Of a stretch of DNA of 64,000 bases, positions 1 to 12,420 are shown in pieces; positions within the stretch are counted from its first letter, which is position 1; every line of letters starts with the position of its first letter. The translations under genes and the position numbers were made by a program. The notes below the pieces were generated by a model that saw only the letters and a program-made list of their open reading frames with translations, ran no database searches and was not told the DNA's origin. Location of the stretch: positions 29,016,001-29,080,000 of the forward strand of contig NC_079875.1 in the NCBI RefSeq assembly GCF_029227915.1, given 5' to 3'. The stretch is from Hydractinia symbiolongicarpus (Eukaryota; Cnidaria; Hydrozoa; Anthoathecata; Hydractiniidae).

Positions 1-3000
1 AAACTGGGACGAGCTTGTCGACCCTAAATGACAATTATCTTGTATCAATACGAAAAATAGCAAATACATGACACTCACTTCTTTTAAATGCGTCGTTTAT
101 CAATTTACGGCTAAAATATACGGAACCTGGGACGAGCCTGTCGACCCTAAATGATAATTATCTTGTATCAATACGAAAAATAGCAAATACATGACACTCA
201 CTTCTTTTAAATGCGTCGTTTATCAATTATACGGCTAAAATACATAGAACCTGAGACGAGGTTGTCGACCCTAAGTGACAATTGTCCTGTACTAATGCGA
301 AAAATCGCAAATACATGGCACTGGTCACTTTGAAATGTCTCGTTTATCAATTTTAGGGTTAAAATACATAGAAACTTTAACGAGCTTGTCGTCCCTAAAT
401 GACAATTATCTTGTATCAATACGAAAAATCGCAAATACATGACACTCGTCACTTTGAAATGCCTCGTTTATCAATTATACAACTAAAATATATAGAGCCT
501 GAGACAAGCTTGTCGTCCCTAACGTACAATTATCTTGTATCAACACGAAGAATCGCAAATATATGAGACATTTGTCTCTTTTAAATGCCTCGTCGATCAA
601 TTTTACGGCTAAAATATAGAGAACCTGAGACGAAGTTGTTGACCCTAATTGACAATTATCCTGTATCAATGCGAAAAATCGCAAATACATGGCACTGGTC
701 ACTTTGAAATGCCTCGTTTATCAATTTTAGGGATAAAATACATAGAAACTGGGACGAGTTTGTCGACCCTAAATGACAATTATCTTGCATCAATACGAAA
801 AATAGCTAATACATGACACTCACTTCTTTTAAAAGCGTCGTTTATCAATTTTACGGCTAAAATATAGAGAACCTGAGACGAGGTTGTTGACCCTAAATGA
901 CAATTATCTTGTATCAATGCTAAAAATAGCAATTACATGACATTCGTCACTTTGAAATGCCTCGATTATCAATTTTACGAGTAAAATATATAGAACCTGA
1001 GACGAGGTTGTTGACCCTAAATGACAATTATGTTGTATCAATGCTAAAAATGGCAAGTACATGACACTCGTCACTTTGAAATGCCTCGTTTATCAATTAT
1101 ACGAGTAGAATATATAGAACCTGAGACGTTGTTCACCCCAAATGACATTTATCTTGTATCAACGCGAAGAATCGCAAATATATGAGACATCTGTCTCTTT
1201 TAAATGCCTCGTTTATCAACTTTGCGGCTAAAATACATAGAAACTGGGACGAGCTTGTCGACCCTAAATGACAATTATCTTGCATCAATACGAAAAATAG
1301 CTAATACATGACACTCACTTCTTTTAAATGCGTTGTTTATCAATTTTACGGCTAAAATATATAGAACCTAAGACGAGGTTGTTGACCCTAAATGACAATT
1401 ATCTTGTATCAATACGAAAAATAGCAAATACATGACACTCGTTACTTTGAAATGCCTCGTTTATCAATTATACGGCTAAAATACATAGAACCTGAGACGA
1501 GGTTGTCGACCCTAAGTGACAATTGTCCTGTACTAATGCGAAAAATCGCAAATACATGGCACTGGTCACTTTGAAATGTCTCGTTTATCAATTTTAGGGT
1601 TAAAATACATAGAAACTTTAACGAGCTTGTCGTCCCTAAATGACAATTATCTTGTATCAATACGAAAAATCGCAAATACATGACACTCGTCACTTTGAAA
1701 TGCCTCGTTTATCAATTATACAACTAAAATATATAGAGCCTGAGACAAGCTTGTCGTCCCTAACGTACAATTATCTTGTATCAACACGAAGAATCGCAAA
1801 TATATGAGACATTTGTCTCTTTTAAATGCCTCGTCGATCAATTTTACGGCTAAAATATAGAGAACCTGAGACGAAGTTGTTGACCCTAATTGACAATTAT
1901 CCTGTATCAATGCGAAAAATCGCAAATACATGGCACTGGTCACTTTGAAATGCCTCGTTTATCAATTTTAGGGATAAAATACATAGAAACTGGGACGAGT
2001 TTGTCGACCCTAAATGACAATTATCTTGCATCAATACGAAAAATAGCTAATACATGACACTCACTTCTTTTAAAAGCGTCGTTTATCAATTTTACGGCTA
2101 AAATATAGAGAACCTGAGACGAGGTTGTTGACCCTAAATGACAATTATCTTGTATCAATGCTAAAAATAGCAATTACATGACATTCGTCACTTTGAAATG
2201 CCTCGATTATCAATTTTACGAGTAAAATATATAGAACCTGAGACGAGGTTGTTGACCCTAAATGACAATTATGTTGTATCAATGCTAAAAATGGCAAGTA
2301 CATGACACTCGTCACTTTGAAATGCCTCGTTTATCAATTATACGAGTAGAATATATAGAACCTGAGACGTTGTTCACCCCAAATGACATTTATCTTGTAT
2401 CAACGCGAAGAATCGCAAATATATGAGACATCTGTCTCTTTTAAATGCCTCGTTTATCAACTTTGCGGCTAAAATACATAGAAACTGGGACGAGCTTGTC
2501 GACCCTAAATGACAATTATCTTGCATCAATACGAAAAATAGCTAATACATGACACTCACTTCTTTTAAATGCGTTGTTTATCAATTTTACGGCTAAAATA
2601 TATAGAACCTAAGACGAGGTTGTTGACCCTAAATGACAATTATCTTGTATCAATACGAAAAATAGCAAATACATGACACTCGTTACTTTGAAATGCCTCG
2701 TTTATCAATTATACGGCTAAAATACATAGAACCTGAGACGAGGTTGTCGACCCTAAGTGACAATTGTCCTGTACTAATGCGAAAAATCGCAAATACATGG
2801 CACTGGTCACTTTGAAATGTCTCGTTTATCAATTTTAGGGTTAAAATACATAGAAACTTTAACGAGCTTGTCGTCCCTAAATGACAATTATCTTGTATCA
2901 ATACGAAAAATCGCAAATACATGACACTCGTCACTTTGAAATGCCTCGTTTATCAATTATACAACTAAAATATATAGAGCCTGAGACAAGCTTGTCGTCC

Positions 3001-6000
3001 CTAACGTACAATTATCTTGTATCAACACGAAGAATCGCAAATATATGAGACATTTGTCTCTTTTAAATGCCTCGTCGATCAATTTTACGGCTAAAATATA
3101 GAGAACCTGAGGCGAAGTTGTTGACCCTAATTGACAATTATCCTGTATCAATGCGAAAAATCGCAAATACATGGCACTGGTCACTTTGAAATGCCTCGTT
3201 TATCAATTTTAGGGATAAAATACATAGAAACTGGGACGAGCTTGTCGACCCTAAATGACAATTATCTTGCATCAATACGAAAAATAGCTAATACATGACA
3301 CTCACTTCTTTTAAATGCGTTGTTTATCAATTTTACGGCTAAAATATATAGAGCCTGAGACGAGGTTGTTGACCCTAAATGACAATTATCTTGTATCAAT
3401 ACGAAAAATAGCAAATACATGACACTCGTTACTTTGAAATGCCTCGTTTATCAATTATACGGCTAAAATACATAGAACCTGAGACGAGGTTGTCGACCCT
3501 AAGTGACAATTGTCCTGTACCAATGCGAAAAATCGCAAATACATGGCACTGGTCACTTTGAAATGTCTCGTTTATCAATTTTAGGGTTAAAATACATGGA
3601 AACTTTAACGAGCTTGTCGTCCCTAAATGACAATTATCTTGTATCAATACGAAAAATCGCAAATACATGACACTCGTCACTTTGAAATGCCTCGTTTATC
3701 AATTATACAACTAAAATATATAGAGCCTGAGACGAGCTTGTCGTCCCTAACGTACAATTATCTTGTATCAACACGAAGAATCGCAAATATATGAGACATT
3801 TGTCTCTTTTAAATGCCTCGTCGATCAATTTTACGGCTAAAATATATAGAACCTGAGACGAGGTTGTTGACCCTAAATGACAATTATGTTGTATCAATGC
3901 TAAAAATGGCAAGTACATGACACTCGTCACTTTGAAATGCCTCGTTTATCAATTATACGAGTAGAATATATAGAACCTGAGACGTTGTTCACCCCAAATG
4001 ACATTTATCTTGTATCAACGCGAAGAATCGCAAATATATGAGACATCTGTCTCTTTTAAATGCCTCGTTTATCAACTTTGCGGCTAAAATACATAGAAAC
4101 TGGGACGAGCTTGTCGACCCTAAATGACAATTATCTTGCATCAATACGAAAAATAGCAAATACATGGCACTGGTCACTTTGAAATGTCTCGTTTATCAAT
4201 TATACGGCTAAAATACATAGAACCTGAGACGAGGTTGCCGACCCTAAGTGACAATTATCCTGTACCAATGCGAAAAATCGCAAATACATGGCACTGGTCA
4301 CTTTGAAATGTCTCGTTTATCAATTTTAGGTTAAAATACATAGAAACTTTAACGAGCTTGTCGTCCCTAAATGACAATTATCTTGTATCAATACGAAAAA
4401 TTCCAAATACATGACACTCGTCACTTTGAAATGCCTCGTTTATCAATTATACAACTAAAATATATAGAGCCTGAGACGAGCTTGTCGTCCCTAACGTACA
4501 ATTATCTTGTATCAACACGAAGAATCGCAAATATATGAGACATTTGTCTCTTTTAAATGCCTCGTCGATCAATTTTACGGCTAAAATATAGAGAACCTGA
4601 GACGAAGTTGTTGACCCTAATTGACAATTATCCTGTATCAATGCGAAAAATCGCAAATACATGGCACTGGTCACTTAGAAATGCCTCGTTTATCAATTTT
4701 ACGACTAAAATACATAGAAACTGGGACGAGATTGTCGACCCTAAATGACAATTATCTTGTATCAATACGAAAAATAGCTTATACATGACACTCACTTCTT
4801 TTAAATGCGTCGTTTATCAATTTTACGGCTAAAATATATAAAACCTGAGACGAGGTTGTTGACCCTAAATGACAATTATCTTGTATCAATACGAAAAATA
4901 GCAAATATATGACACTCGTTACTTTGAAATGCCTCGTTTATCAATTATACGGCTAAAATATATAAAACCCGAGAGGAGGTTGTCGACCCTAAGTGACAAT
5001 TATCTTGTATCAATACGAAAAATCGCAAATACATGACACTCGTCACTTTGAAATGCCTCGTTTATCAATTATACAACTAAAATATATAGAGCCTGAGACG
5101 AGCTTGTCGTCCCTAACGTACAATTATCTTGTATCAACACGAAGAATCGCAAATATATGAGACATTTGTCTCTTTTAAATGCCTCGTCGATCAATTTTAC
5201 GGCTAAAATATAGAGAACCTGAGACGAAGTTGTTGACCCTAATTGACAATTATCCTGTATCAATGCGAAAAATCGCAAATACATGGCACTGGTCACTTTG
5301 AAATGCCTCTTGTATCAATTTTACGGCTAAAATACATAGAAACTGGGACGAGCTTGTCGACCCTAAATGACAATTATCTTGTATCAATGCGAAAAATAGC
5401 TAATACATGACACTCACTTCTTTTAAATGCGTCGTTTATCAATTTTACGGCTAAAATATATAGAACCTGAGACGAGGTTGTTGACCCTAAATGACAATTA
5501 TCTTGTATCAATACGAAAAATAGCAAATACATGGCACTGGTCACTTTGAAATGTCTCGTTTATCAATTATACGGCTAAAATACATAGAACCTGAGTCGAG
5601 GTTGTCGACCCTAAGTGACAATTATCCTGTACCAATGCGAAAAATCGCAAATACATGGCACTGGTCACTTTGAAATGTCTCGTTTATCAATTTTAGGGTT
5701 ACAATACATAGAAACTTTAACGAGCTTGTCGTCCCTAAATGACAATTATCTTGTATCAATACGAAAAATTCCAAATACATGACACTCGTCACTTTGAAAT
5801 GCCTCGTTTATCAATTATACAACTAAAATATATAGAGCCTGAGACGAGCTTGTCGTCCCTCACGTACAATTATCTTGTATCAACACGAAGAATCGCAAAT
5901 ATATGAGACATTTGTCTCTTTTAAATGCCTCGTCGATCAATTTTACGGCTAAAATATAGAGAACCTGAGACGAAGTTGTTGACCCTAATTGACAATTATC

Positions 6001-8483
6001 CTGTATCAATGCGAAAAATCGCAAATACATGGCACTGGTCACTTTGAAATGCCTCGTGTATCAATTTTACGGCTAAAATACATAGAAACTGGGACGAGCT
6101 TGTCGACCCTAAATGATAATTATCTTGTATCAATACGAAAAATCGCAAATACATGGCACTGGTCACTTTGAAATGTCTCGTTTATCAATTTTAGGGCTAA
6201 AATATATAGAACCTGAGACGAGGTTGTTGACCCTAAATGACAATTATCTTGTATCAATGCTAAAAATGGCAAGTACATGACACTCGTCACTTTGAAATGC
6301 CTCGATTATCAATTTTACGAGTAAAATATATAGAACCTGAGACGAGGTTGTTGACCCTAAATGACAATTATGTTGTATCAATGCTAAAAATGGCAAGTAC
6401 ATGACACTCGTCACTTTGAAATGCCTCGTTTATAAATTTTACGAGTAGAATATATAGAACCTGAGACGTTGTTCACCCCAAATGACATTTATCTTGAATC
6501 AACGCGAAGAATCGCAAATATATGAGACATCTGTCTCTTTTAAATGCCTCGTTTATCAATTTTGCGGCTAAAATACATAGAAACTGGGACGAGCTTGTCG
6601 ACCCTAAATGACAATTATCTTGTATCAATGCGAAAAATAGCTAATACATGACACTCACTTTTTTAAATGCGTTGTTTATCAATTTTACGGCTAAAATATA
6701 TAGAACCTGAGACGAGGTTGTTGACCCTAAATGACAATTATCTTGTATCAATACGAAAAATAGCAAATAGCTACATGACACTCGTTACTTTGAAATGCCT
6801 CGTTTATCAATTATACGGCTAAAATACATAGAACCTGAGACGAGGTTGTCGACCCTAAGTGACAATTATCCTGTATCAATGCGAAAAATCTCAAATACAT
6901 GGCACCGGTCACATTGAAATGCCTCGTGTATCAATTTTACGGCTAAAATACAAAGAAACTGGGACGAGATTGTCGACCCTAAATGACAATTATCTTGTAT
7001 CAATACGAAAAATCGCAAATACATGGCACTGGTCACTTTGAAATGTCTCGTTTATCAATTTTAGGGCTAAAATACATAGAAACTGGGACGAGGTTGTCGA
7101 CCCTAAATGACAATTATCCTGTATCAATGCGAAAAATCGCAAATACATGGCACTGGTCACTTTGAAATGTCTCGTTTATCAATTTTACGGCTAAAATACA
7201 TAGAACCTGAGACGTTGTTCACCCCAAATGACATTTATCTTGCATCAACACGAAGAATCGCAAATATATGAGACATCTGTCTCTTTTAAATGCCTCGTTT
7301 ATCAATTTTGCGGCTAAAATATATAAAACCTGAGACGAGGTTGTTGACCCTAAATGACAATTATCTTTTATCAGTACGAAAGTCGCAAGTAAATGACACT
7401 GGTCACTTAGAAATGTCTCGTTTATCAATTTTACGGCTAAAATACATAGAAACTGGGACGAGGTTGTCGACCCTAAATGACAATTATCTTGTATCGATAC
7501 GAAAAATTGCAATTACATGACACTCGTCACTTTGAAATGCCTCGTTTATCAATTTTACGCCTAAAATATATAGAAACTTTAACGAGCTTGTCGTCCCTAA
7601 ATGACAATTATCTTGTATCAATACGAAAAATCGCAAATACATGACACTCGTCACTTTGAAATGCCTCGTTTATCAATTCTACAACTAAAATATATAGAGC
7701 CTGAGACGAGCTTGTCGTCCCTAACGTACAATTATCTTGTATCAACACGAAGAATCGCAAATATATGAGACATTTGACTCTTTTAAATGCCTCGTCGATC
7801 AATTTTACGGCTAAAATATAGAGAACCTGAGACGAAGTTGTTGACCCTAATTGACAATTATCCTGTATCAATGCGAAAAATCGCAAATACATGGCACTGG
7901 TCACATTGAAATGCCTCGTGTATCAATTTTACGGCTAAAATACATAGAAACTGGGACGAGCTTGTCGACCCTAAATGACAATTATCTTGTATCAATACGA
8001 AAAATAGCAAATACATGACACTCACTTCTTTTAAATGCGTCGTTTATCAATTTTACGGCAAAAATATATAGAACCTGAGACGAGGTTGTTGACCCTAAAT
8101 GACAATTATCTTGTATCAATGCTAAAAATGGCAAGTACATGACACTCGTCACTTTGAAATGCCCCGATTATCAATTTTACGAGTAAAATATATAGAACCT
8201 GAGACGAGGTTGTTGACCCTAAATGACAATTATGTTGTATCAATCCTAAAAATGGCAAGTACATGACACTCGTCACTTTCAAATGCCTCGTTTATCAATT
8301 TTACGAGTAAAATATATAGAACCTCAGACGTTGTTCACCCCAAATGACATTTATCTGGTATCAACGCGAAGAATCGCAAATATATGAGACATATGTCTCT
8401 TTTAAATGCCTCGTTTATCAATTTTGCGGCTAAAATATATAAAACCTGAGACGAGGTTGTTGACCCTAAATGACAATTATCTT
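1..8483. repeat. Satellite array 1, ~124-bp monomers
   Basis: Head-to-tail tandem array of about 68 monomers. The register mark ACCCTAAATGAC recurs every 122-126 bp (near 21, 144, 268, 392 (as TCCCTAA), 516 and 642). Each monomer carries GACGAGGTTGT, CCCTAAATGACAATTATC, a GTATCAATACGAAAAAT block, a variable box and TTTATCAATTTTACGGCTAAAATA. The variable box takes three main forms: GACACTCGTCACTTTGAAATGCC, GAGACATTTGTCTC with TTTTAAATGCC, and GACACTCACTTCTTTTAAATG. Most units are 124 bp (3n+1), so no reading frame survives beyond about 100 codons. Short ORFs on both strands are therefore repeat shadows. The right edge is the mobile-element block at 8484. Confidence 0.97.
215..3235. repeat. 1,241-bp higher-order repeat (10 monomers)
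   Basis: Blocks starting near 215, 1456 and 2697 are nearly identical at an offset of 1,241 bp, which equals ten monomers. The third block is partial. From about 3235 the pattern jumps, and the following block repeats at an offset of 746 bp (six monomers; 2957 compared with 3703). Above about 215 the two aligned blocks differ in the variable box, which sets the left limit. This is what recent unequal exchange among ten-monomer units would leave. Confidence 0.9.
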
Positions 8484-8495
8484 TTTGCGGAGAGA

Positions 8496-8571
8496 AGCGG
8501 AGCCCATTTCCTCATTAAATAAGCCAAATATAAAAGAAAAAGGAAGTACGATGGAGAGTATATAGGATTTC
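8496..8571 (+). repeat. 76-bp direct repeat, left member (copy A)
   Basis: This stretch, starting AGCGGAGCCCATTTCC, matches 12888-12963 with three mismatches that I can see, at an offset of 4,392 bp. The plus-strand frame through it reads AKYKRKRKYDGEYIGF and stays open at 8523-8636. The right member reads AKYKRKSKHGGEYIGF. All three differences change the amino acid. Copy B holds the same pair at 15423-15498 and 19815-19890. Confidence 0.8.
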
Positions 8572-8712
8572 TATACGATTTCGTCCCTATACATCAAATT
8601 TATAAAAAATTCTGCCATTTTATCAGTGTTGCCCAGTAATTTTATCTGGTCATTAGTTGGTAAATTTTCGTAAATATCTGATTGAGCGAGACAACGTGTT
8701 TTTGGCACGGCG

Positions 8713-8823
8713 ATGGAGTTTTTGTTGTGTTTTAAAGATGGTGCTAAACGTAGTCAGTCAGCTAGAAGCGAAATGATGAGATTTTTCAAAAAAGAAGTGG
8801 AGGTTATGATCACTGTTTTTTAA
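8713..8823 (+). other. Possible small first exon or ORF remnant
   Basis: An ATG frame of 36 codons opens at 8713 (MEFLLCFKDGAK...), lysine/arginine-rich in its second half, and ends at TAA 8821-8823. A region around 11800-12013 is a diverged paralogue and also places an ATG just before a splice-donor-like site. I do not recognise the product. The copy B equivalent starts at 15640. Chance cannot be excluded. Confidence 0.15.
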
Positions 8824-8879
8824 AGGTTGTGAAAACCCCTTACATACACCTAAAGCTATCTAGCACAACAGTAGCAGCT

Positions 8880-9009
8880 AAGCTAGCATAAAACTACCAA
8901 TTTAACTAGCATAAAAATGCTTATTAAGTTTTCTCTTATGCTAAATGATTAGAAGATCATAAGAGAATTCTCAGAAATCCGTCCTAAGACTTTAGGACGG
9001 ATTTTTGAG
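8880..9009. repeat. CTAGCATAAAA motif cluster with two adjacent hairpins (copy A)
   Basis: Copies of CTAGCATAAAA are followed by two inverted repeats. The first is TTCTCTTATG (8931-8940) with CATAAGAGAA (8958-8967). The second is a perfect 13-bp stem, AAATCCGTCCTAA (8975-8987) with its complement at 8992-9004 across a 4-nt loop, and it extends outward with one mismatch to 8970-9009. The same motif, and the downstream CACAGTGAGTGA sequence, recur around 12060-12420, so the two places are diverged copies of one element. Foldback or MITE origin is an inference. The copy B equivalent is 15807-15936. Confidence 0.65.
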
Positions 9010-10184
9010 CTAGCTAGCTGCTACTGCACACAGTGAGTGATGTCCATCACATAACTACTTTGTAGTTTTATCCAGCTCCACAAAATGTGTTGGCTCTTGA
9101 CAAATTTTTTAAATGTATATAAAGAATGACTTTAAAAACTTAGCAAAATCAACAAAAGAACATCGCTAATTTTTCCATATATAATACTTCCTGTCAATGT
9201 TTATAAAGACATTGACATGGTCACATGTTACCGACACCAAAGGTAATTTTTTTCAAGATTGAATGACAGAGAAGTGTTGGGGAGAGGGCAGGGGGAGGAG
9301 AGTCATATGATTGTGGAGCTAGCTAGAAATTAAGAGGCATCACCAAACACCCAGAGGAGTAAATATTTAGCTACCGCTGGGGCATCACGGTGCTGGATGC
9401 AATTTTTGTTTAACATGTAAATTTGTAGTCGTCGGATTCTAAACAAAATGTAGCCAAACAGACTAGTCTTTCGCTAATACAGCAACAGGATCATGTGTCT
9501 TCAAATTAGTTTTATACACTAGTGCGAGTCATGTTATAGAAACTGAAATTATTTCTATATATATATATCAGGATTAACACCAACATCCATATTTTCTAGT
9601 AACAATTTTTTTTAATTTCTAAGGAGTGGTTCTTGTGTAATCATTAACATGTCCTGAAAATCTTCAAACATCTATATAGTAACAGAAAATATAACATAGA
9701 AACATAGAAAATCTTCAAATATATATAAACATTGAACAACATTGAGCTTTTATTTGAATTTATAGTTATGCATTTTATTGAGTATATATATACATCTTTT
9801 TTTTTGAATTAAGACTTCTTTTGTTATTTTTTCTATGTTAGGATAAAACTTTGTTATGATGTATATTTACATGAAAAAAGAACCTTGTTTCTACTTTTCA
9901 GTTAAGCAAACTTTTCGAAGCAAAATAACACAAATAAAAATGTGCATGCTCAGATACATTTCGCCTGCAAATTTGCCATCCAATTCGCATTAGAAAAATC
10001 CTTCGTAACGTTTTGTAGCATCTTCTGATTTGTTTTGTTCTAAATAAAATGTGTCACTGACCCATATAGAATATTGTGTCCAGAATAGACTGTGTTTTTG
10101 CTAATAAAGAAGCCCCATGACATATAAAAACTTGTGAGTAAAAATTCTCCATATATAAAGCCTCAGAAAACAGTATATATTTGT
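9010..10184. other. AT-rich non-coding stretch, copy A
   Basis: No frame of convincing coding character. It includes a short hairpin near 9200 (TGTCAATGT with ACATTGACA), TA-dinucleotide runs near 9560 and 9785, and a segment near 10060-10130 that resembles 11565-11630 (both contain a GAATATTG/AAATATTG-GTCC-GAATA core followed by TTTGCTAATA), showing another diverged repeat pair. The copy B equivalent is 15937-17111. Confidence 0.6.
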
Positions 10185-10525
10185 GGCGCCGTAGATTAGT
10201 GGTTATAGCTCTCGTACTCTGTGCGGGAGACCGGGGTTCGATTTCTCTTGACGGCGATTCAACATGGGCGAATGAATGTTACCATAGCCCCGGGTTAACC
10301 CAAGCCATGTGAGGGAAATTGGGAAGATGGCACACTGTGTGGGCCGTTGGATGTTGCCGGGAGTTGTCTAGTAGAGCGCGGGCTCTAATTGGGTCTGCGT
10401 AGCTCAAAATGAACATTAAATACTCTAGGACTCTCCATCTACGCCATGGCCCCTCCTGGAAATAATAGACAGGGTATATCCCTCGATATTTGTGAGGCTA
10501 GCCATGTAAAATATGCACATCTATC
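10185..10525 (+). mobile_element. tRNA-derived SINE-like element (copy A)
   Basis: The first 73 bases have tRNA features. There is a box A-like TAGATTAGTGGTTATAGC, a box B-like GGGGTTCGATTTC, and an acceptor-type pairing CGCCGT (10188-10193) with ACGGCG (10251-10256). An unrelated GC-richer body of about 270 bp follows, unlike the AT-rich surroundings. That is the architecture of a tRNA-headed SINE transcribed by RNA polymerase III. The 3' end is uncertain, with no clear tail repeat. A 61-codon ORF starting inside the body is probably accidental. Confidence 0.65.
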
Positions 10526-10863
10526 ATCTATAGTCACTGTAGTTCGATCTAACCCTCATCCTCCTCTCTCTAGAGATGAACTAGAAGAAGAGGAAGAAGT
10601 GACTGACGTCGGTCGTCCACGACAGACGTGAAGCTACAACTTCAAAAGTTAAGATAAGTAACATATGGTGTGCAGAGAGTACAAAGTTTTGACTCATTTT
10701 GGTTATATATTTTTATATTTTGATTTGTTTTTTGCTGTTGTGGTTAATATTGCAGTTCTGAGACACTTGTATAAAGAAAACTAAATTTTGATGTTCTTAT
10801 ATATTAGACTTTCTGTACATGTGTGGCTATAATGTGCAACTATAAAAGTATATATGCATTCAT

Positions 10864-10931
10864 GCCCTGTTGGTCTAATGGCTATGACACTCTTATAAAT
10901 GAGAGATCTAAGTTCAAATCCTGGACAGGGC
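10864..10931 (+). tRNA. tRNA-like sequence, probably degenerate or SINE-derived (copy A)
   Basis: The ends GCCCTGT and ACAGGGC form a perfect 7-bp acceptor stem. TGGTCTAATGGC fits a D-arm/box A, and AGTTCAAATCC fits a T-arm/box B. The total is only 68 nt. The anticodon arm (CTCT...AGAG) leaves an 8-nt loop and the T-stem has a mismatch, so a working tRNA is doubtful. A pseudogene or a second SINE head is more likely. The anticodon cannot be assigned safely. Confidence 0.4.
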
Positions 10932-11055
10932 TAGGAAAAACATTAATTATGTTGCACATATAGCTATATATTGCAGTATTAAGGATATTATATTCCGTAT
11001 ACTATGATGTATATATATATATTCTGATTTTTACCCTGACTTTTTACCTTTGCCG

Positions 11056-11261
11056 CAGGGATCTGTGTTGGGCCCCTGCTTTTTCTTTTGTATATTGATG
11101 ACTTAAAATCTGTCATCAATTCAAACCACCACCACCTATATGCAGATAATACAATAATTATTTCATCCCACAAAAACTTGGATACCCTTGTCTCGCAGGT
11201 CGAGTTAGAACCTTCGCAAGTCGACCTCTGGCTGAATAATAACAAAATTAGAGCCAGTTGA
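11056..11261 (+). pseudogene. Non-LTR retrotransposon reverse transcriptase fragment (copy A)
   Basis: Plus-strand translation gives PQGSVLGP, then, after a one-base frame change near 11076, LLFLLYIDDL and, about 20 residues on, YADNTIII. The order PQGSxLGP, FLLYxxDL, (F/Y)ADDT is that of the palm region of LINE-type reverse transcriptases. The catalytic YADD reads YADN here, so the second aspartate is lost. The frame continues with a WLNNNKI-like segment typical of the same family and stops at 11259-11261. No endonuclease or other reverse transcriptase blocks were found. This is a truncated, frameshifted, inactive relic. The clade (CR1/L2/jockey-like) cannot be fixed from about 65 residues. 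Confidence 0.8.
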
Positions 11262-11977
11262 AAAAAGTTGAGAACAAAACTATCAACTATATCTGTATTC
11301 CTTTTATATTTCTTAGTTCATTGTGTTTTTCTCTGTTTTTTCTCTGTCTTAGGAATCTAACAGGACCCATGGAAAAAACTTGGTATATAATATACAAGCT
11401 TTTGAATGGCTATCCTGTAAAAAATATTCCTTTCAAATAAATAAATATCATACCGACACTTCTTTAACCTATTGGTAAGAAAACAGACGCGGGATACTGT
11501 TTATTTACATTTTAGTAGTTTTTGATTCATTAGATTATAAACAATACGTAATGTCATTGGCACGTGAAATATTGCGTCCGGAATAAACAGTGCATTTGCT
11601 AATACAAAAAGCGCTGGGAACTAAGTTTTTCAAAAACAAACATTTTTTGCGGAGAGAGAGCCATTGCTCGAACGGAGCTATTTTCCTCGTTCCCATAAAT
11701 ATATTAGAGCGTGACAAATTTCCGCGTTTCCCCCTAGTACGTGAAATTTTGATGAAAACGTGGGCGTTTTTGACCCACTTACCCCACTTTTATGGTCATT
11801 TCTTTAAAAGGTTCCGTGAAAATCTGGCTAATCGAGACCACGCTGTTTCCAGTTGAGATCAGGTCGGCATAGAGCTTTTGCCATGGTCACTTTTACTAAT
11901 ATCACGTGACCTTTTCTAAGATACTTAGCGCTTCAAACGGAAATTGCGTTGATAGCCATATTGGCTTGTTGGTCGCA

Positions 11978-12013
11978 ATGGACAGAAGTTCATTTTCAAG
12001 AAACGAAGAAAAG
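11978..12013 (+). other. Possible short first coding exon with GTATGT donor (copy A)
   Basis: ATG opens a 12-codon frame (MDRSSFSRNEEK) that runs exactly into AAG|GTATGT, a strong splice-donor match. An acceptor cannot be picked with confidence, and the downstream C-terminal frame at 12915-13226 is not joined to it by an obvious phase-matched site. The copy B equivalent is 18905-18940. It could be the first exon of a mobile-element gene or a chance match. Confidence 0.25.
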
Positions 12014-12063
12014 GTATGTTTAGCTAGCTGATGTATCACTATATTTTTACATGTAATGATCCC

Positions 12064-12420
12064 CTTCTTAGCATTTCTCACACCTAAAGCTAGCTAGCAT
12101 AAAACTGCAGACTTAGCTGCAATAATAATAGCACTTAGATAGATATAACTACCTATAGCTACTTCTTGTTTGCTCTTTTTATGCTAACTAGCTAGCATAA
12201 AAAAAGAGCAAACAGTGCCATATAGCTAGCATAATACACTAGCTACACAGCTAGCATAAAATTAACTACTTACATGGGTTAAAACTACCAATTTAGCTAA
12301 CATAAAATTAGCTATTTTTGCTAGCATAAAATCAGCTACATATCACCATAGAAAAGTTGTTTTAAACATATTTTCTAACTAGCTAGCTAACTAGCTATAT
12401 ATATACTACACAGTGAGTGA
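12064..12420. repeat. CTAGCATAAAA motif cluster (copy A)
   Basis: About seven dispersed copies of (C)TAGCATAA(A) occur among CTAGCTAG palindromes, ending at CACAGTGAGTGAG. The cluster is related to the one at 8880-9060. It contains a strong hairpin: GTTTGCTCTTTTTATGCTA from 12168 pairs with its complement ending at 12213, and the right arm has two extra A. The copy B equivalent is 18991-19347, with the hairpin at 19095-19140. Confidence 0.65.

Noticed and set aside
1-8483. CRISPR-like regular repeats
   Set aside because: The repeats are contiguous ~124-bp monomers without unique spacers, and the genome is eukaryotic with spliced genes.
10446-10631. 61-codon plus-strand ORF with an acidic stretch
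   Set aside because: Begins inside the SINE-like body and runs out of it, with no supporting signal.
10988-11245. 85-codon minus-strand ORF
   Set aside because: Antisense to the reverse transcriptase fragment, whose plus-strand motifs are recognisable.
11535-11856. Overlapping plus and minus ORFs of 60-88 codons
   Set aside because: No family features, opposite strands over the same DNA, and located in a diverged repeat pair.
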